64,000 nucleotides of DNA from Salinispirillum sp. LH 10-3-1. GTDB taxonomy: Bacteria; Pseudomonadota; Gammaproteobacteria; Pseudomonadales; Natronospirillaceae. The translations under genes were made by a program, and so were the position numbers. Under the pieces are notes generated by a model, which did not search any database, had not been told where the DNA came from, and saw nothing but the letters and a program-made list of their open reading frames with translations. The DNA lies in contig NZ_CP101717.1 of NCBI RefSeq assembly GCF_030643825.1, forward strand, positions 1,984,001-2,048,000, given 5' to 3'. Shown piece after piece: positions 25,600 through 36,089 of the stretch. Numbering within the stretch: the first letter of the stretch is position 1; every line of letters starts with the position of its first letter.

Positions 25600-28056
25600 T
25601 TAGTAGTTGTTGTCGTGCGACAACTCTACTTCTACATAGGTGTAAGTAACCGCGTCACCAGACTGAAAAGCGCGCGTGTTGCTGTTCACTTTCAATTCAA
25701 CTCGGTACTCTGGGTCATCTTCGTCTGAAGTGCCTCGTGCAATTGCACCGCCATTCATGAACAACGCCGTCGCCATGTCGACGTATTCCGTTTGATACAG
25801 AATATCGCTTGATGTCGTAGTGGCTGATGGTGAAGATGCAACTGTTTTAGCAGTACGGTTCTCGTCAACATGAACGACATAGGTCTCAGTTGCTGGGTAC
25901 CACACGAAACTATCGCCAGCGTTCAAGTAGTGCGTAGTGACGCCACGTGTTTCAAACGGTGCATCTGCGATGGTGGTGGCGGTATCATAGTCCACGATGT
26001 AAACACCAGAACGACCCGATACAGTCATTACCACTCGCTCTTCATCATTTTCATCTTTTTCATGACGAACGTTTAAGGCAGTCGTTTCATCAACACCGAA
26101 GCCAAAACGTACATCACCATGCTCAACCAGACGAATCAAACGAGTTTCACGAGCGCGTTCAGAGAAGTGGGTATCGGTCACACCGAAGTCAAAGATGCCC
26201 ATGCCCCCGGTCAATTCAGCCGAGTTCGCTGTGTAACCGTTCTTCAGAATGCCGTGCGGAGAGCCAGCGGTAACCATAGGGTTGGTGTTGGCGCTGTCGT
26301 TCAGCTTGCCGCCGGCTTGTACAGCAGCACCCGCAGAGGTACCACCGATCACCAACTCACCTGCAGCGTGACGCGCCAGAATCTGAGTCAGTTCGGCACT
26401 GTCTACTCGATTGCCATCATTGAACGTTACCAGAGCATCAAAGGTCCGTACCTGATCACCACCGTTGATGAAGATACCGTCGGCACTGTCAATCATCGCG
26501 GCCAAGCCGTTCTCACAGGCATCCATGTGTGCCGTGAAGTAGTCTGGATACAACAGATCCAAATGCGCGGCAGATGAGAAGCCTGAGTGATAGGCGCTCA
26601 GCCAATCGCACTGGTTAGCATCATGAGCTTTGCGGTAAGCGCGATCCAGCGGCAACCACTCAGCAGTAGCACCTTCATGGGTGAACATACCCACATAGTA
26701 GTCAGCTGCTTCGTAGCTGTTAGCGGCAGAAGACGTCATGACCAAGATTTTAGGCGTATCGGTGTTACCAGCCACTTTCGCCTTGGCGATAAAATCTTCG
26801 ATGATGGTGACAGAATCACGATTGCGTGTATCGTCATGACTGACGTATTCGATCGGGCGTTCATAGTCGGCAATGTCGTCAACCAGCTCTTCCATCAAAC
26901 GGAAGCGCAGTTCTGCGGACAGTGAGTTCCAGAGTTGGCCGCCGTTTTCGAAACCTTCTTTAAGCAAAACAGGCATAAAAGCATCGCGAAAAGCATCGCG
27001 GCTAGAGAATTCAAACGTGACTCCCTCGTTCTCGTCCAACAAATGCTGCAGAATCGCTACGGTTTGGGCACCCTCTGATTCGACCCACCAGTCAGCCGCA
27101 GCGATAGCGTCGATGATAGCTTGGCTGATTTGATAGGTTTGATCTTGTGGACCGTCGTAAGGCTTACTCTTTTCAACCTCAGTACTGGTCTCGTACAACA
27201 GGATGTCGTACCAATCGTCTTCGTCCATGGTGTCCCAAATAGCACCATCACCAAGCACTTCACCATTCAGAACAAAGGCTCTAATCGCAGCCAACAATTC
27301 GTCTTGGTTACGGGTCGTTGCTGATTCCAACGAATCTAATACTTCGTTAATGGCTTGCTGATCTTCATCCAAGGTATCCGCAGGCAACCCAGCAATCACT
27401 GCCTTAGCTGCAGCGACCTTTCCTGCATCAACGGTGTAGTTCAAGCGCTCATCAGCCTTCTTCAAGCTTTCAAAGGTGGCGTACTGGGCAGATGTGGAGT
27501 CAAACCAAATAACATCACCATCAATACCCTCAGGCAATCCGTCTACATCGCTATTTGCCACATCAAGGAATGCCGCCCGGAAGTCGCTCCAATCGTCGTA
27601 TTCTGCAACACCATCACCATCCACAATTTCGCCACGTAGATAGTTGAGTATCAGCTCAACACCGGTTTGGAAGTCTTCATCTTCCGCCCAAGATGGGTCT
27701 GCAACCAAGGCAGCGATTTTGGCTTCCGATAGCTCAATCGGCTCGGTAACGGCCACGGCAGAATTTGCAATCTGCTCAGGGGTCAGGTTACCCGCAGCCC
27801 ATGCGTTCCAGTCTTCGCAAGCACCTTGACCAGCGCTCGAGCAGATACCGGAAGCACCACCGACCAATTGGTTCTGGCGGATAACAGTCCAGGTTCCAGC
27901 AGAGCTTACGGGCGTTTGGACAGTACTTGCATTGCTGGCAAGCCCTTGTGGCATGCTGAACGAACTTTTCTTCTCATCTTCGGGCAAACAACCCGCCAAG
28001 GCTAAACTCAGGGCGCACAGAGCGAACCCACTGTATACAGTCGTATGATTCTTCAT
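25600..28056 (-). CDS. Cyanophycinase-like (peptidase S51) lipoprotein
   Basis: An 818-residue predicted lipoprotein (MKNHTTVYSG, lipobox LAGC, Cys23). An acidic helical N-terminal region of about 430 residues matches nothing I know. The peptidase S51 domain (about 455-690) has the nucleophile elbow in IGGTSAGAAVQ (about Ser574), GIFINGGDQ, and the histidine segment VTDTHFSERARETRL. A beta-rich tail follows. Cyanophycinases hydrolyse the Asp-Arg polymer cyanophycin, and secreted forms feed on external polymer. The start at 28056 is supported by the signal peptide and an upstream GGA; the frame to 28110 is rejected. It is about three times the length of a simple cyanophycinase. Confidence 0.82.
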   Translation of the reverse strand: MKNHTTVYSGFALCALSLALAGCLPEDEKKSSFSMPQGLASNASTVQTPVSSAGTWTVIRQNQLVGGASGICSSAGQGACEDWNAWAAGNLTPEQIANSAVAVTEPIELSEAKIAALVADPSWAEDEDFQTGVELILNYLRGEIVDGDGVAEYDDWSDFRAAFLDVANSDVDGLPEGIDGDVIWFDSTSAQYATFESLKKADERLNYTVDAGKVAAAKAVIAGLPADTLDEDQQAINEVLDSLESATTRNQDELLAAIRAFVLNGEVLGDGAIWDTMDEDDWYDILLYETSTEVEKSKPYDGPQDQTYQISQAIIDAIAAADWWVESEGAQTVAILQHLLDENEGVTFEFSSRDAFRDAFMPVLLKEGFENGGQLWNSLSAELRFRLMEELVDDIADYERPIEYVSHDDTRNRDSVTIIEDFIAKAKVAGNTDTPKILVMTSSAANSYEAADYYVGMFTHEGATAEWLPLDRAYRKAHDANQCDWLSAYHSGFSSAAHLDLLYPDYFTAHMDACENGLAAMIDSADGIFINGGDQVRTFDALVTFNDGNRVDSAELTQILARHAAGELVIGGTSAGAAVQAGGKLNDSANTNPMVTAGSPHGILKNGYTANSAELTGGMGIFDFGVTDTHFSERARETRLIRLVEHGDVRFGFGVDETTALNVRHEKDENDEERVVMTVSGRSGVYIVDYDTATTIADAPFETRGVTTHYLNAGDSFVWYPATETYVVHVDENRTAKTVASSPSATTTSSDILYQTEYVDMATALFMNGGAIARGTSDEDDPEYRVELKVNSNTRAFQSGDAVTYTYVEVELSHDNNY

Positions 28057-28489
28057 TATTTTTATTTCCGTCGGGCACAGGCAAGCATCAGACGAGATGT
28101 TCAGACACACGATAGAATTCGCGCGCAGAAATGCCGTGCATTATGGTTTAGAAACTAAATTTTTGGGGTCAAACAGAGACGCAGTGGCTATTCGTCGAAC
28201 CACTCGCTGAGATAGAATACTTTGAAGGGGAAGGCCATAAAGCCTCTGCAACTTAACAACATGATAATTGCGCGTTCTCTTTATTATTTTTTGATCGCGA
28301 CTTCCGAGTCAGGGCTTATCCCTAAATCTAGTTTTATCAAAACATTTTTGAATTGAAAAGCATTATTTTGTAATTCTTCCGTTACAAAGCGCTCTGAGGG
28401 TGACAGCCACGCCCCACCGAACCATACTTCTTCTCATTATCTCTTACTCTTTGTTATCGCCAATCATCGCACGCACTCGGAGTCGACCC
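28057..28489. other. Divergent upstream region of cyanophycinase-like gene and fumC
   Basis: No gene seen. The AT-rich part (28270-28380) has a possible plus-strand promoter, TTGAAT (28348) with TGTAAT (28369) at 15-base spacing, which is weak. This region must hold the promoters of both divergent genes. Confidence 0.35.
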
Positions 28490-29857
28490 ATGCCTGCACC
28501 CAAACGCACAGAAAAAGACAGCTTAGGAACAATTGACGTCCCCACCGATGCACTTTTTGGCGCGCAAACCCAGCGTGCAGTCAACAACTTTCACTTTAGC
28601 CCTTGGCGAATGCCGCCAGAATGGCTGCAAACGCTGGCGTTGATCAAGCAAGCGGCTGCGCTGGCGAATGGCGAACTGGGTGAATTAGACACGGCAAAGG
28701 CTGAGGCCATTCAAGCCGCTGCTCAAGACATCGTCGACGGAGAGCTGCTGGATCATTTCCCCGTTGATGTGTTTCAAACAGGTTCAGGCACCAGTAGCAA
28801 TATGAACATGAATGAGGTGCTGGCACGAAGCGCTGCTCAGAAAAGTGGCTTGGCGATTAGCCCAAACGATGATGTAAACCGCGGCCAAAGCAGTAATGAC
28901 GTGATTCCGACCTGCAACCATTTAATGGCCGCCGTCATGATTGATTCACATCTCTTGCCAGCCCTGCGACACTTGTGCGAGCGTTTCGATGCGCTAAGCA
29001 CCACTTATGGCCACATCGTGAAGACCGGCCGCACGCATTTGATGGATGCTATGCCGATCAGCGTGGCACAAGAAATCGATGGTTGGCGGCAACCTTTCGT
29101 TGATATCGAAGCCCAATTAGAGATCAACTTACGTGCTCTTTGCCAGTTAACCCTGGGGGGCACAGCGGTGGGTACAGGGGTAAATGCTCATGATGAGCTT
29201 GGTCAACGGGTGGCTCAGCATCTTTCACTGGCAACAGGACTTACCCTGACACGCACGCAGCATCACTTTTCACTGCAAAGTGGACAACAAGACTTACTGG
29301 CACTGTCCGGTACATTGCGCCAACTGGCTACGTGGCTGATTAAGGTCGCCAATGACTTGCGCTGGATGAACTCCGGCCCTCTGGCTGGACTGCAAGAAGC
29401 CCAACTGCCAGCGCTGCAACCAGGATCATCCATAATGCCCGGCAAGGTCAACCCGGTGATTCCCGAAGCGGTGGTGCAGGCCGCTTTTCAGATCATAGGA
29501 AATGACCAAGCGATTGCTTTAGCGGCACAAAACGGACAATTCCAGTTGAATACCTCAATGCCTTTGATAGCCTACAATCTGCACCTTAACATTACTCTGG
29601 CCAGTCGCAGCTGTCGCGCGCTGGCTGATATGGCCTTGGCTGGCTTGGTCTATAATGAAACGGCGATTAATGCACCCTTGGCACGCAACCCGATTCTGGC
29701 AACGGTGTTGAATCCAGTTATTGGTTACGATGCGGCGGCAGATATTGCAAAAACGGCCTATGCTACGGGTAGGTCCGTATTGGACGTAGCGATGGAAAAA
29801 ACTGACCTATCGGAAGAAGAGTTAAAGGTGCTGCTGGATCCAGCACGACTGGTTTAG
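28490..29857 (+). CDS. fumC: Fumarate hydratase class II (FumC)
   Basis: A 455-residue fumarase C of the aspartase/fumarase superfamily, converting fumarate and water to malate in the TCA cycle without an iron-sulfur cluster. Visible motifs are TGSGTSSNMNMNEV, the active-site VKTGRTHLMDAMP (about 180-192), and the SS-loop signature GSSIMPGKVNPVIPE (about 310-325) with its catalytic serine. ATG 28490 has CGGAG upstream and gives the family length; the frame to 28400 adds a non-family hydrophobic leader. Confidence 0.93.
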   Translation: MPAPKRTEKDSLGTIDVPTDALFGAQTQRAVNNFHFSPWRMPPEWLQTLALIKQAAALANGELGELDTAKAEAIQAAAQDIVDGELLDHFPVDVFQTGSGTSSNMNMNEVLARSAAQKSGLAISPNDDVNRGQSSNDVIPTCNHLMAAVMIDSHLLPALRHLCERFDALSTTYGHIVKTGRTHLMDAMPISVAQEIDGWRQPFVDIEAQLEINLRALCQLTLGGTAVGTGVNAHDELGQRVAQHLSLATGLTLTRTQHHFSLQSGQQDLLALSGTLRQLATWLIKVANDLRWMNSGPLAGLQEAQLPALQPGSSIMPGKVNPVIPEAVVQAAFQIIGNDQAIALAAQNGQFQLNTSMPLIAYNLHLNITLASRSCRALADMALAGLVYNETAINAPLARNPILATVLNPVIGYDAAADIAKTAYATGRSVLDVAMEKTDLSEEELKVLLDPARLV

Positions 29858-29948
29858 AGAGCAAAAAAACTCAGCCACTCTTACAGTGTTAGCGTTATAC
29901 TGACAGTTATAAAGCGAGACTTATAAAAGTTCCAGGAGGAGATTCACG

Positions 29949-30875
29949 ATGCCAGATACCTACCGGCTAGTAACGCGCAGTGACTTCGACGGCTTAGTGT
30001 GCGCCGCACTGCTGAAAGAAATGAACATGATTCACGACATTTTGTTCGTCCACCCGAAGGATATGCAGGACGGTAAGGTCGCAGTCACCGAACGCGACAT
30101 CACCACCAATCTACCCTATGTACCGGGCGTACATCTGGCATTTGACCATCACTTCAGTGAAACCCTGCGTAACGAGAAGCACGATAACCACATCATCGAC
30201 CCGGATGCACCCTCTGCAGCGCGCGTAGTGTACGACTATTATGGTGGTGCCGAGCGCTTTCCCAATATCAGCCTTGAACTGATGGAGGCGGTTGATAAAG
30301 GCGATGCCGCGCAGTTTAGCCGCGATGAGATCCTCTACCCTGATGGCTGGTCATTACTCAATTTTCTGATGGATGCCCGCACTGGCTTGGGTCGATTCCG
30401 TGAGTTCCGTATTTCCAATTATCAATTGATGATGATGTTGATTGATGAGTGTCGGGTAAAAACCATCGATCAGATTCTACAACTGCCTGACGTTGCTGAA
30501 CGGGTAAAACTGTACCGGGAGCATGAGCCTTTGGCTGTTGAACAAATCAGTCGCTGTGCTGAGGTAAAGAGCAATTTAGTATTGCTGAACCTGCAGCGCG
30601 AAAAAGATATCTGGGCCACCAATCGTTTTACCGTTTACGCCCTTTACCCCGACTGCAACATTTCCATTCATCGCATGTGGGGGTTGCAGCAACAAAACAC
30701 CGTGTTCGCCATTGGCAAGTCCATTCTTGATCGCTCCAGCAACACCAATGTCGGCGAGCTGTGCCTCAAGTATGGTGGTGGCGGTCATGAAGCTGCAGGT
30801 ACTTGCCAGGTCAGTAATGATGAGGCAGATAAGGTGCAGGCCGAGTTGATCTCACAGATTAACAAAGACGGCTGA
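29949..30875 (+). CDS. DHH/DHHA1 family phosphoesterase
   Basis: A 308-residue DHH-superfamily protein with metal-binding motifs RSDFDGLVCAALL (about 9-21) and FDHHFSE (about 64-70), and a C-terminal DHHA1 substrate domain with GGGGHEAAGTC (about 276-286). Relatives include exopolyphosphatases and the NrnA-type nanoRNase/pAp phosphatase. The exact substrate cannot be read from sequence. A strong AGGAGG ribosome-binding site precedes the ATG. It stands between fumC and rlmJ on the same strand. Confidence 0.8.
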   Translation: MPDTYRLVTRSDFDGLVCAALLKEMNMIHDILFVHPKDMQDGKVAVTERDITTNLPYVPGVHLAFDHHFSETLRNEKHDNHIIDPDAPSAARVVYDYYGGAERFPNISLELMEAVDKGDAAQFSRDEILYPDGWSLLNFLMDARTGLGRFREFRISNYQLMMMLIDECRVKTIDQILQLPDVAERVKLYREHEPLAVEQISRCAEVKSNLVLLNLQREKDIWATNRFTVYALYPDCNISIHRMWGLQQQNTVFAIGKSILDRSSNTNVGELCLKYGGGGHEAAGTCQVSNDEADKVQAELISQINKDG

Positions 30876-30976
30876 CGTTAAAGGGCGTCAAAATCTTCTT
30901 TCTTCTCAATCTGGCGTTGTTAGAATACCCCGGTTCATTCCGGGGCACGCCCCCTCCCGCTGTTTAGGAACTACCC

Positions 30977-31831
30977 ATGCTCAGCTATCGCCACAGTTTC
31001 CACGCGGGCAATTTTGCCGACGTGCTGAAACACACGGTTCTCATGTATGTACTCAATTACATGAACCGCAAGGACAAGCCCTATTGCTACATCGACACCC
31101 ATGCGGGGGCTGGCATGTATCGTCTAGACAGTCCTGAAGCCAATAAGACCGGCGAGTTCATGACGGGTATAGGCCTGTTACACGATATCCCCTTGCAAGG
31201 CTTACTTGCCGACTATACCGCACTGATTCGCGTCTTTAACAATAACAGCAATCAACTCAACAACTACCCTGGCTCACCAGCCATCGCGCAACACTATTTG
31301 CGTGATCACGACCGTGCTCAATTAACCGAACTACACAGCAGCGACTTTAAACTGCTCAGCGACTATATCGGCCGTCAACGTGCGATCGGTGTATTGCAGA
31401 AGGATGGTTTGGAGCATTTGATCGCTACCCTGCCACCCCGAGAAAAAAGAGCGTTGGTGTTGATCGACCCCTCTTACGAGATCAAAACCGATTACGCCCA
31501 AGTAGCCAAAACACTGGCCGCCGCTGTGCAGCGCTTTTCTACTGGCACTTACATGATCTGGTATCCCGTCATCAAACGCGCTGACACCGAGTCTTTCATC
31601 TCCGCATTAGTGAAAACCGGTATACCTGACATGTTGCGTTTGGAACTGTGTGTGAAGCCAGACGACTTGGAACGCGGCATGACGGGCAGCGGTATGATCC
31701 TCGTAAACCCGCCGTACAGCCTCAAGCAGGAGATGGAAGGCTTAATGCCAGAATTGCATCAGCGGTTGGTTAAAGACGCAGAGCATCGTGCCGCTCCTTG
31801 GCAAGTAACCCAACTGAGTGCCGAAAAGTGA
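30977..31831 (+). CDS. rlmJ: RlmJ, 23S rRNA (adenine2030-N6)-methyltransferase
   Basis: A 284-residue SAM-dependent enzyme matching E. coli RlmJ (280 aa). The N-terminus MLSYRHSFHAGNFADVLKH is nearly invariant in the family. SAM motif I is YIDTHAGAGMYRL, and catalytic motif IV is IDPSYE (DPPYE in E. coli, so Ser replaces the second Pro). The late motif is LVNPPYSL. AGGAA lies upstream of the ATG. It methylates A2030 of 23S rRNA. Confidence 0.92.
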   Translation: MLSYRHSFHAGNFADVLKHTVLMYVLNYMNRKDKPYCYIDTHAGAGMYRLDSPEANKTGEFMTGIGLLHDIPLQGLLADYTALIRVFNNNSNQLNNYPGSPAIAQHYLRDHDRAQLTELHSSDFKLLSDYIGRQRAIGVLQKDGLEHLIATLPPREKRALVLIDPSYEIKTDYAQVAKTLAAAVQRFSTGTYMIWYPVIKRADTESFISALVKTGIPDMLRLELCVKPDDLERGMTGSGMILVNPPYSLKQEMEGLMPELHQRLVKDAEHRAAPWQVTQLSAEK

Positions 31832-31929
31832 ATGCGTAAACCGACTTTTTGAACCGTCTTTACGACGCCTTGATCACCGTTTATTGGAACTTGAGTTAAA
31901 CTGCTTGCAGCAACACTGGAGTATCGTTC

Positions 31930-32787
31930 ATGCCCGCGACGCGGCCTGAAAATTTCACCGCACACTTATGTTCCGCACCTGCTGAGTCAACAGTTCGGCC
32001 GAGTAGACGCACCCCAGCGTGCGCAATTTTTTGGCTGTGCTTAGTGACTCTAGGTAGCGTGGTGCTGTCCGGTTGTAAAAGTGCGCCGCAAAGCGACGAT
32101 ATTGCAACTGATGCTCTGATCCTTAATTTGGTGGTCGTTAGGCACAACGACCAACTGGTTGTACAGGCGACCCTCGGCATAGAAGACTTGCCCTACACGC
32201 GTGCCGAGTTATCGGGTGAAGACAAGCTCTTGGTGCGGCTGAATAATCACGAATACACAATGAATGCACAGTGGAACGGTGTTTACTCGAACGAAATCCC
32301 GTACGAAGAGGGGATTTTGGAGCTCGACTTCCTGCGCTCGGAGGCACACCAATCTGCACCAAGCACACTGCTCCACCTGCCCGTCTCACCTGAGTTTCAC
32401 AGCCCAGAAGATAATGAGATCTTCGATACACAAAACAATCAATACATTCCTTTGGGATGGACTGGCGTACCCACTGAAAATGGTCGATACGAAGTGCGTT
32501 GTTCGAGTAGGAAGCAAGGCATTTCGCAAACCTCAGGTACCTTCCAAGCGATCAACCGTCAGTCACTGTCATTATCAATTGATGAGCTGATTGAAGCCGC
32601 TACATCCAATAATGAACGTGCGTTCTGCCAAGTCGTTTTTACTCTGCGTGGCGTGTCGGATCGCGGTGTTATTGCACCCCAACTGGCCAGTGGCAGCGTT
32701 CACTTCGAAAGCTTTGTGAGTCGCAGTGTTATTGTTCGCCATAACGCCCTATTTCAGGGCACAGACCACACCGCACTGTATCAATAA
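31930..32787 (+). CDS. Predicted lipoprotein of unknown function
   Basis: A 285-residue protein with an unusually long hydrophilic leader (about 30 residues) before a hydrophobic stretch ending in a lipobox, VVLSGC (Cys49). The start at 31930 has GGAG at the right distance, so the long leader may be genuine; no internal ATG fits better. The mature part is beta-rich with acidic patches, and I recognise no domain. It lies between rlmJ and an EAL-domain gene on the same strand. Confidence 0.7.
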   Translation: MPATRPENFTAHLCSAPAESTVRPSRRTPACAIFWLCLVTLGSVVLSGCKSAPQSDDIATDALILNLVVVRHNDQLVVQATLGIEDLPYTRAELSGEDKLLVRLNNHEYTMNAQWNGVYSNEIPYEEGILELDFLRSEAHQSAPSTLLHLPVSPEFHSPEDNEIFDTQNNQYIPLGWTGVPTENGRYEVRCSSRKQGISQTSGTFQAINRQSLSLSIDELIEAATSNNERAFCQVVFTLRGVSDRGVIAPQLASGSVHFESFVSRSVIVRHNALFQGTDHTALYQ

Positions 32788-32938
32788 GCACCAAAAAGAG
32801 GCAATCCCTTGCGACACAGTAGTGTCCGCCTCGCTGCCCTCAAGAATCATTACTTATGGCCACTTATTTGCTAGAGTGACTCCCTTCGCTTCCGTTTTAG
32901 GGTGCAAGCGCACCGCTTTGAGGCCATAAATATTCACT

Positions 32939-34108
32939 ATGAAAGAACTAGATTACCAACGCGTTCTGCCTGGCTTTCAACCCATCATCGACATTGCCCG
33001 AGGCGCCGTGGTGGGCCACGAGGTACTGGCAAGAGAACGCCTTGACGATGGCAGCTTAATCAGCTTAGGCGATCTGTTCTATGAGACTCCCGGCCATTCG
33101 CGGGCCCTACTGCAGCTTGACCGCCATATTCGTTCCATGGCAGTGGATCAACTGAAGACGCACCCACATGGATTTATATCCTTGAACATCAGTCCGGACT
33201 GGATCAGTCAGCTGACAGCATGGACCACCACCCCTCTGCTTCAGATGTTACAACGCTCCGGCATAGACCCGAGCAGAGTCATAATCGAGATCACCGAGCA
33301 GAAAGGCACGGTCGAAACCATTCGTCGTGTGGTCGAGCGCTATCGCGAAGAGGGTTATCGCGTTGCCATTGACGACTTCGGAGCAGGCAACTCTCACATG
33401 CATCGGATCATGGAGCTGGAACCCGACATCCTGAAACTGGATATGAAGCTGTTCAAGCAAGCAGCAAACAGCGGCAAGCACTATGACCTCGTACACAGCG
33501 TATCCGCACTCGCAGAAAAGACTGGATGCCAGCTGGTCTGCGAGGGCGTAGAAACGGCTAGGGAATTTGAATTTGGTTTGGAACTTGGTGCGTCCTGGAT
33601 GCAAGGCTACCTGTTTTCGCCGGCACAGGCCGAGTTCTTGCCGCCTGACGCCTACGGCGAACAAATCAGCGCACTGCGCACGCAGTTTTTAGAAAACAAG
33701 ATTGCCCATCACAAACAGCAATTGAACTTTGATCAGAACACTGAGCAAGTGCTGATGAAGCTGGTTGCTGCCTGCCGGAGCAAAGATCACTGGAGTGACA
33801 TTACTCTACCCGCCGACTCCAACGTGCTTAAGTTCTATTTATGCAGTTCAGATGGCACACAAATATCTGATAATTACGAAGTAACACCACAAGGAATTGT
33901 CAGTAATAACAGTGTGCTGGGTACGAATTGGTGCTGGCGTCCACACTTTTATCAATTGTTGGCCTCACGCGAAACCTCTGATCAGCAGTTCGTAAGCTCC
34001 GACTACTACCGCGACATTCAAATGAAACAACTCTGCCGGTCATACGTGACTCGACTGCAGCACAACCAATATCTCTTCGTTGACGTATTACAGCCTGAAG
34101 AGAGCTAG
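32939..34108 (+). CDS. EAL-domain c-di-GMP phosphodiesterase
   Basis: A 389-residue cytosolic protein with an N-terminal EAL domain (about 10-240) and an uncharacterised C-terminal region of about 140 residues. Metal and substrate motifs are present: EVLAR (EAL position), LNIS, EITE, IDDFGAGNS, LKLDMKL, CEGVE and QGYLFSP. The domain should therefore be catalytically competent to hydrolyse c-di-GMP. There is no GGDEF or transmembrane segment. It lies just upstream of the FliK-like/FlhX-like pair, which may hint at motility control (inference). Confidence 0.85.
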   Translation: MKELDYQRVLPGFQPIIDIARGAVVGHEVLARERLDDGSLISLGDLFYETPGHSRALLQLDRHIRSMAVDQLKTHPHGFISLNISPDWISQLTAWTTTPLLQMLQRSGIDPSRVIIEITEQKGTVETIRRVVERYREEGYRVAIDDFGAGNSHMHRIMELEPDILKLDMKLFKQAANSGKHYDLVHSVSALAEKTGCQLVCEGVETAREFEFGLELGASWMQGYLFSPAQAEFLPPDAYGEQISALRTQFLENKIAHHKQQLNFDQNTEQVLMKLVAACRSKDHWSDITLPADSNVLKFYLCSSDGTQISDNYEVTPQGIVSNNSVLGTNWCWRPHFYQLLASRETSDQQFVSSDYYRDIQMKQLCRSYVTRLQHNQYLFVDVLQPEES

Positions 34109-34202
34109 CTCGATTCGCACCACCTCTTTACCGTTAGCACACTCAAGGAAAAGCCATTACGGACGATTACATTCCTATGAACAATGGGTGTAGAGTGTAG
34201 GC

Positions 34203-36089
34203 ATGGCTAAAATAGACAGCATCGGTAGAATGCGCCTGCCGCCGGATTCAGCGTTGCGGCCGCATGCCTATTCAGAGCGAGAGCGTGCTTCGTCAGAACC
34301 GACGAGGCGCGCCTTGACCGATTGGTTCCAAGTGATACAGCATCAACGTCAAGGTCACACCGATCAAGCACTCGTGCGCGCCATCGAAGCAGCCATTGGT
34401 CCGCGTGTCGACAACAACCAACCGTCACCGCGTAGCCTACCCATGACGGTAATTTCTTCACTCGAAGCTACGCAACCTGGCCGCCATGAATACCAGGTGC
34501 AGTTGGGACAACAGGTTATCCGCATCAGTAGCAGCACCGTTTTGCAACCGGGGCAATCATTGCTGCTCATTCCAACGCCGAAGGGCCCGCAAATATTGGT
34601 GCCCAGCCGTCCAGAACAGCAAAACATCATGCTGGATGCAGCCCAACGACAACAACTGAGTTTGCTACCAACGCTCCAAATCCAAACTGCATTAACTGCG
34701 TTAAAGGCTCTCATTCCCGACCTTATGCGCGCACCAGCGCCTGCAGCCGCAACGCCCCAAGCCCCCAATGGCAATATGGCTGTACCAGCAGAGGTACGCA
34801 ACGCCGCTCTGAGCGCATCAAGTGGGCTGCCATTGAACAGTTTATCAGCAGAGACTGGGCGCGTAACGGCACCCCCCGCGAGTGCAACCAGCTCGGAAAC
34901 GCAGCCATTAACAATGCTGCGGGAGCTTATTGGCCGCTGGGCCCAAGCAATGCCTGCAGCTGCTCGCTTGGCTGCTGACAACCCGCCAATGCCGACACAG
35001 AGTCAGGCATCTCCGGTAGCGCTGCCGACAACAGCTACTCATCCCATGGGTCTGTTGGCCAACGCAATAGCACCCAGCGATCTTGCCGCCATCAAAGGCA
35101 GCCAGCACTGGGTAACCCAACTGATCCAGGTAGCACGAGAAACCTATGGCAAAGCTACGCCGGAGACAGTAAGAGCCGTATGGACTCAATGGCAACAAGG
35201 CGCAAGTGGTCAGTTGCAACAAGGAAACAGCCCTAAGACGGCGGGCGCTGGCAGTAATGCCGGTACTGTAAACACGGGCACCAATACCAGTTCTACGCAA
35301 TCTACGGACAACAACCCTTTGTTGCGCCTACCCGTTATGCAAGGAAATCCCAAAGCAGCGCACTCTGAGCGCCCACCGCTCCCACCACCAGCCGACTGGT
35401 GGCGCGTGATGGCAGAACAATTGGTCGACCAACGGCTGTTGCAACAAGGCGTTCCGGCACCGCAACTCAGTTTACAAGAGCAGCTCAAGCAACGTGCTCA
35501 GGACATTCTAGCGCGCTCCAGCACTCTGTATTCACCCGAGCAAATGCGCCAATCATTCACCGCGCGAGGAGCCGGTACGGACGGCATCGCGCACCGTGAG
35601 CAGCAGTCGTTATTGGCTATTCGCCAAACACTGGAGCAAGTGGCCCAGCAACAGCAGGTGCGCACCGTATTAGGCCTGACCGCCGACCCAACAGCGGACA
35701 CTCCGCGTCTGTTGCAAGGCATACCGGTATGGAGCGACCAGCATCTCGTCTGGTTTGATGTAGAGCGGCAACCGTCAGAAGAAAGTACGACTGATGGCAA
35801 AGAACAAACGTCAGAATGGGTATTAGACATACATTTTCAGTTGCCACCAATGGCACCCGTTTGCGCGCGCATGCATTGGCGCAATAACACCTGTAGCCTA
35901 CATTTTCTAACCGATGATGCGCCGACGTTAAGAGCCATACATTCGCATGTCTCGGAGTTCAGTCAGCGCCTAACAGCCATGGGCTTACCTGTTGATGATG
36001 TCCAATGCAGACATGGGCTACCCAAACGTGTCAGCGGCCGAACAACGACTCATCATCACAGTGAACATCAAGTGGACATACGCACATGA
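34203..36089 (+). CDS. FliK-like hook-length control family protein
   Basis: A 628-residue protein that is Q/A/P/T-rich and low-complexity through most of its length. It has a more ordered C-terminal domain (about 510-610) with DIHFQLPPMAPVCARMHW and LSFLTD-like beta-strands, as in the FliK/Flg_hook C-terminal domain. It overlaps the following FlhB-like gene by ATGA. In gammaproteobacteria this pair often lies apart from the main flagellar cluster. It probably serves in flagellar export or length control. No other flagellar gene is in view. Confidence 0.72.
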   Translation: MAKIDSIGRMRLPPDSALRPHAYSERERASSEPTRRALTDWFQVIQHQRQGHTDQALVRAIEAAIGPRVDNNQPSPRSLPMTVISSLEATQPGRHEYQVQLGQQVIRISSSTVLQPGQSLLLIPTPKGPQILVPSRPEQQNIMLDAAQRQQLSLLPTLQIQTALTALKALIPDLMRAPAPAAATPQAPNGNMAVPAEVRNAALSASSGLPLNSLSAETGRVTAPPASATSSETQPLTMLRELIGRWAQAMPAAARLAADNPPMPTQSQASPVALPTTATHPMGLLANAIAPSDLAAIKGSQHWVTQLIQVARETYGKATPETVRAVWTQWQQGASGQLQQGNSPKTAGAGSNAGTVNTGTNTSSTQSTDNNPLLRLPVMQGNPKAAHSERPPLPPPADWWRVMAEQLVDQRLLQQGVPAPQLSLQEQLKQRAQDILARSSTLYSPEQMRQSFTARGAGTDGIAHREQQSLLAIRQTLEQVAQQQQVRTVLGLTADPTADTPRLLQGIPVWSDQHLVWFDVERQPSEESTTDGKEQTSEWVLDIHFQLPPMAPVCARMHWRNNTCSLHFLTDDAPTLRAIHSHVSEFSQRLTAMGLPVDDVQCRHGLPKRVSGRTTTHHHSEHQVDIRT

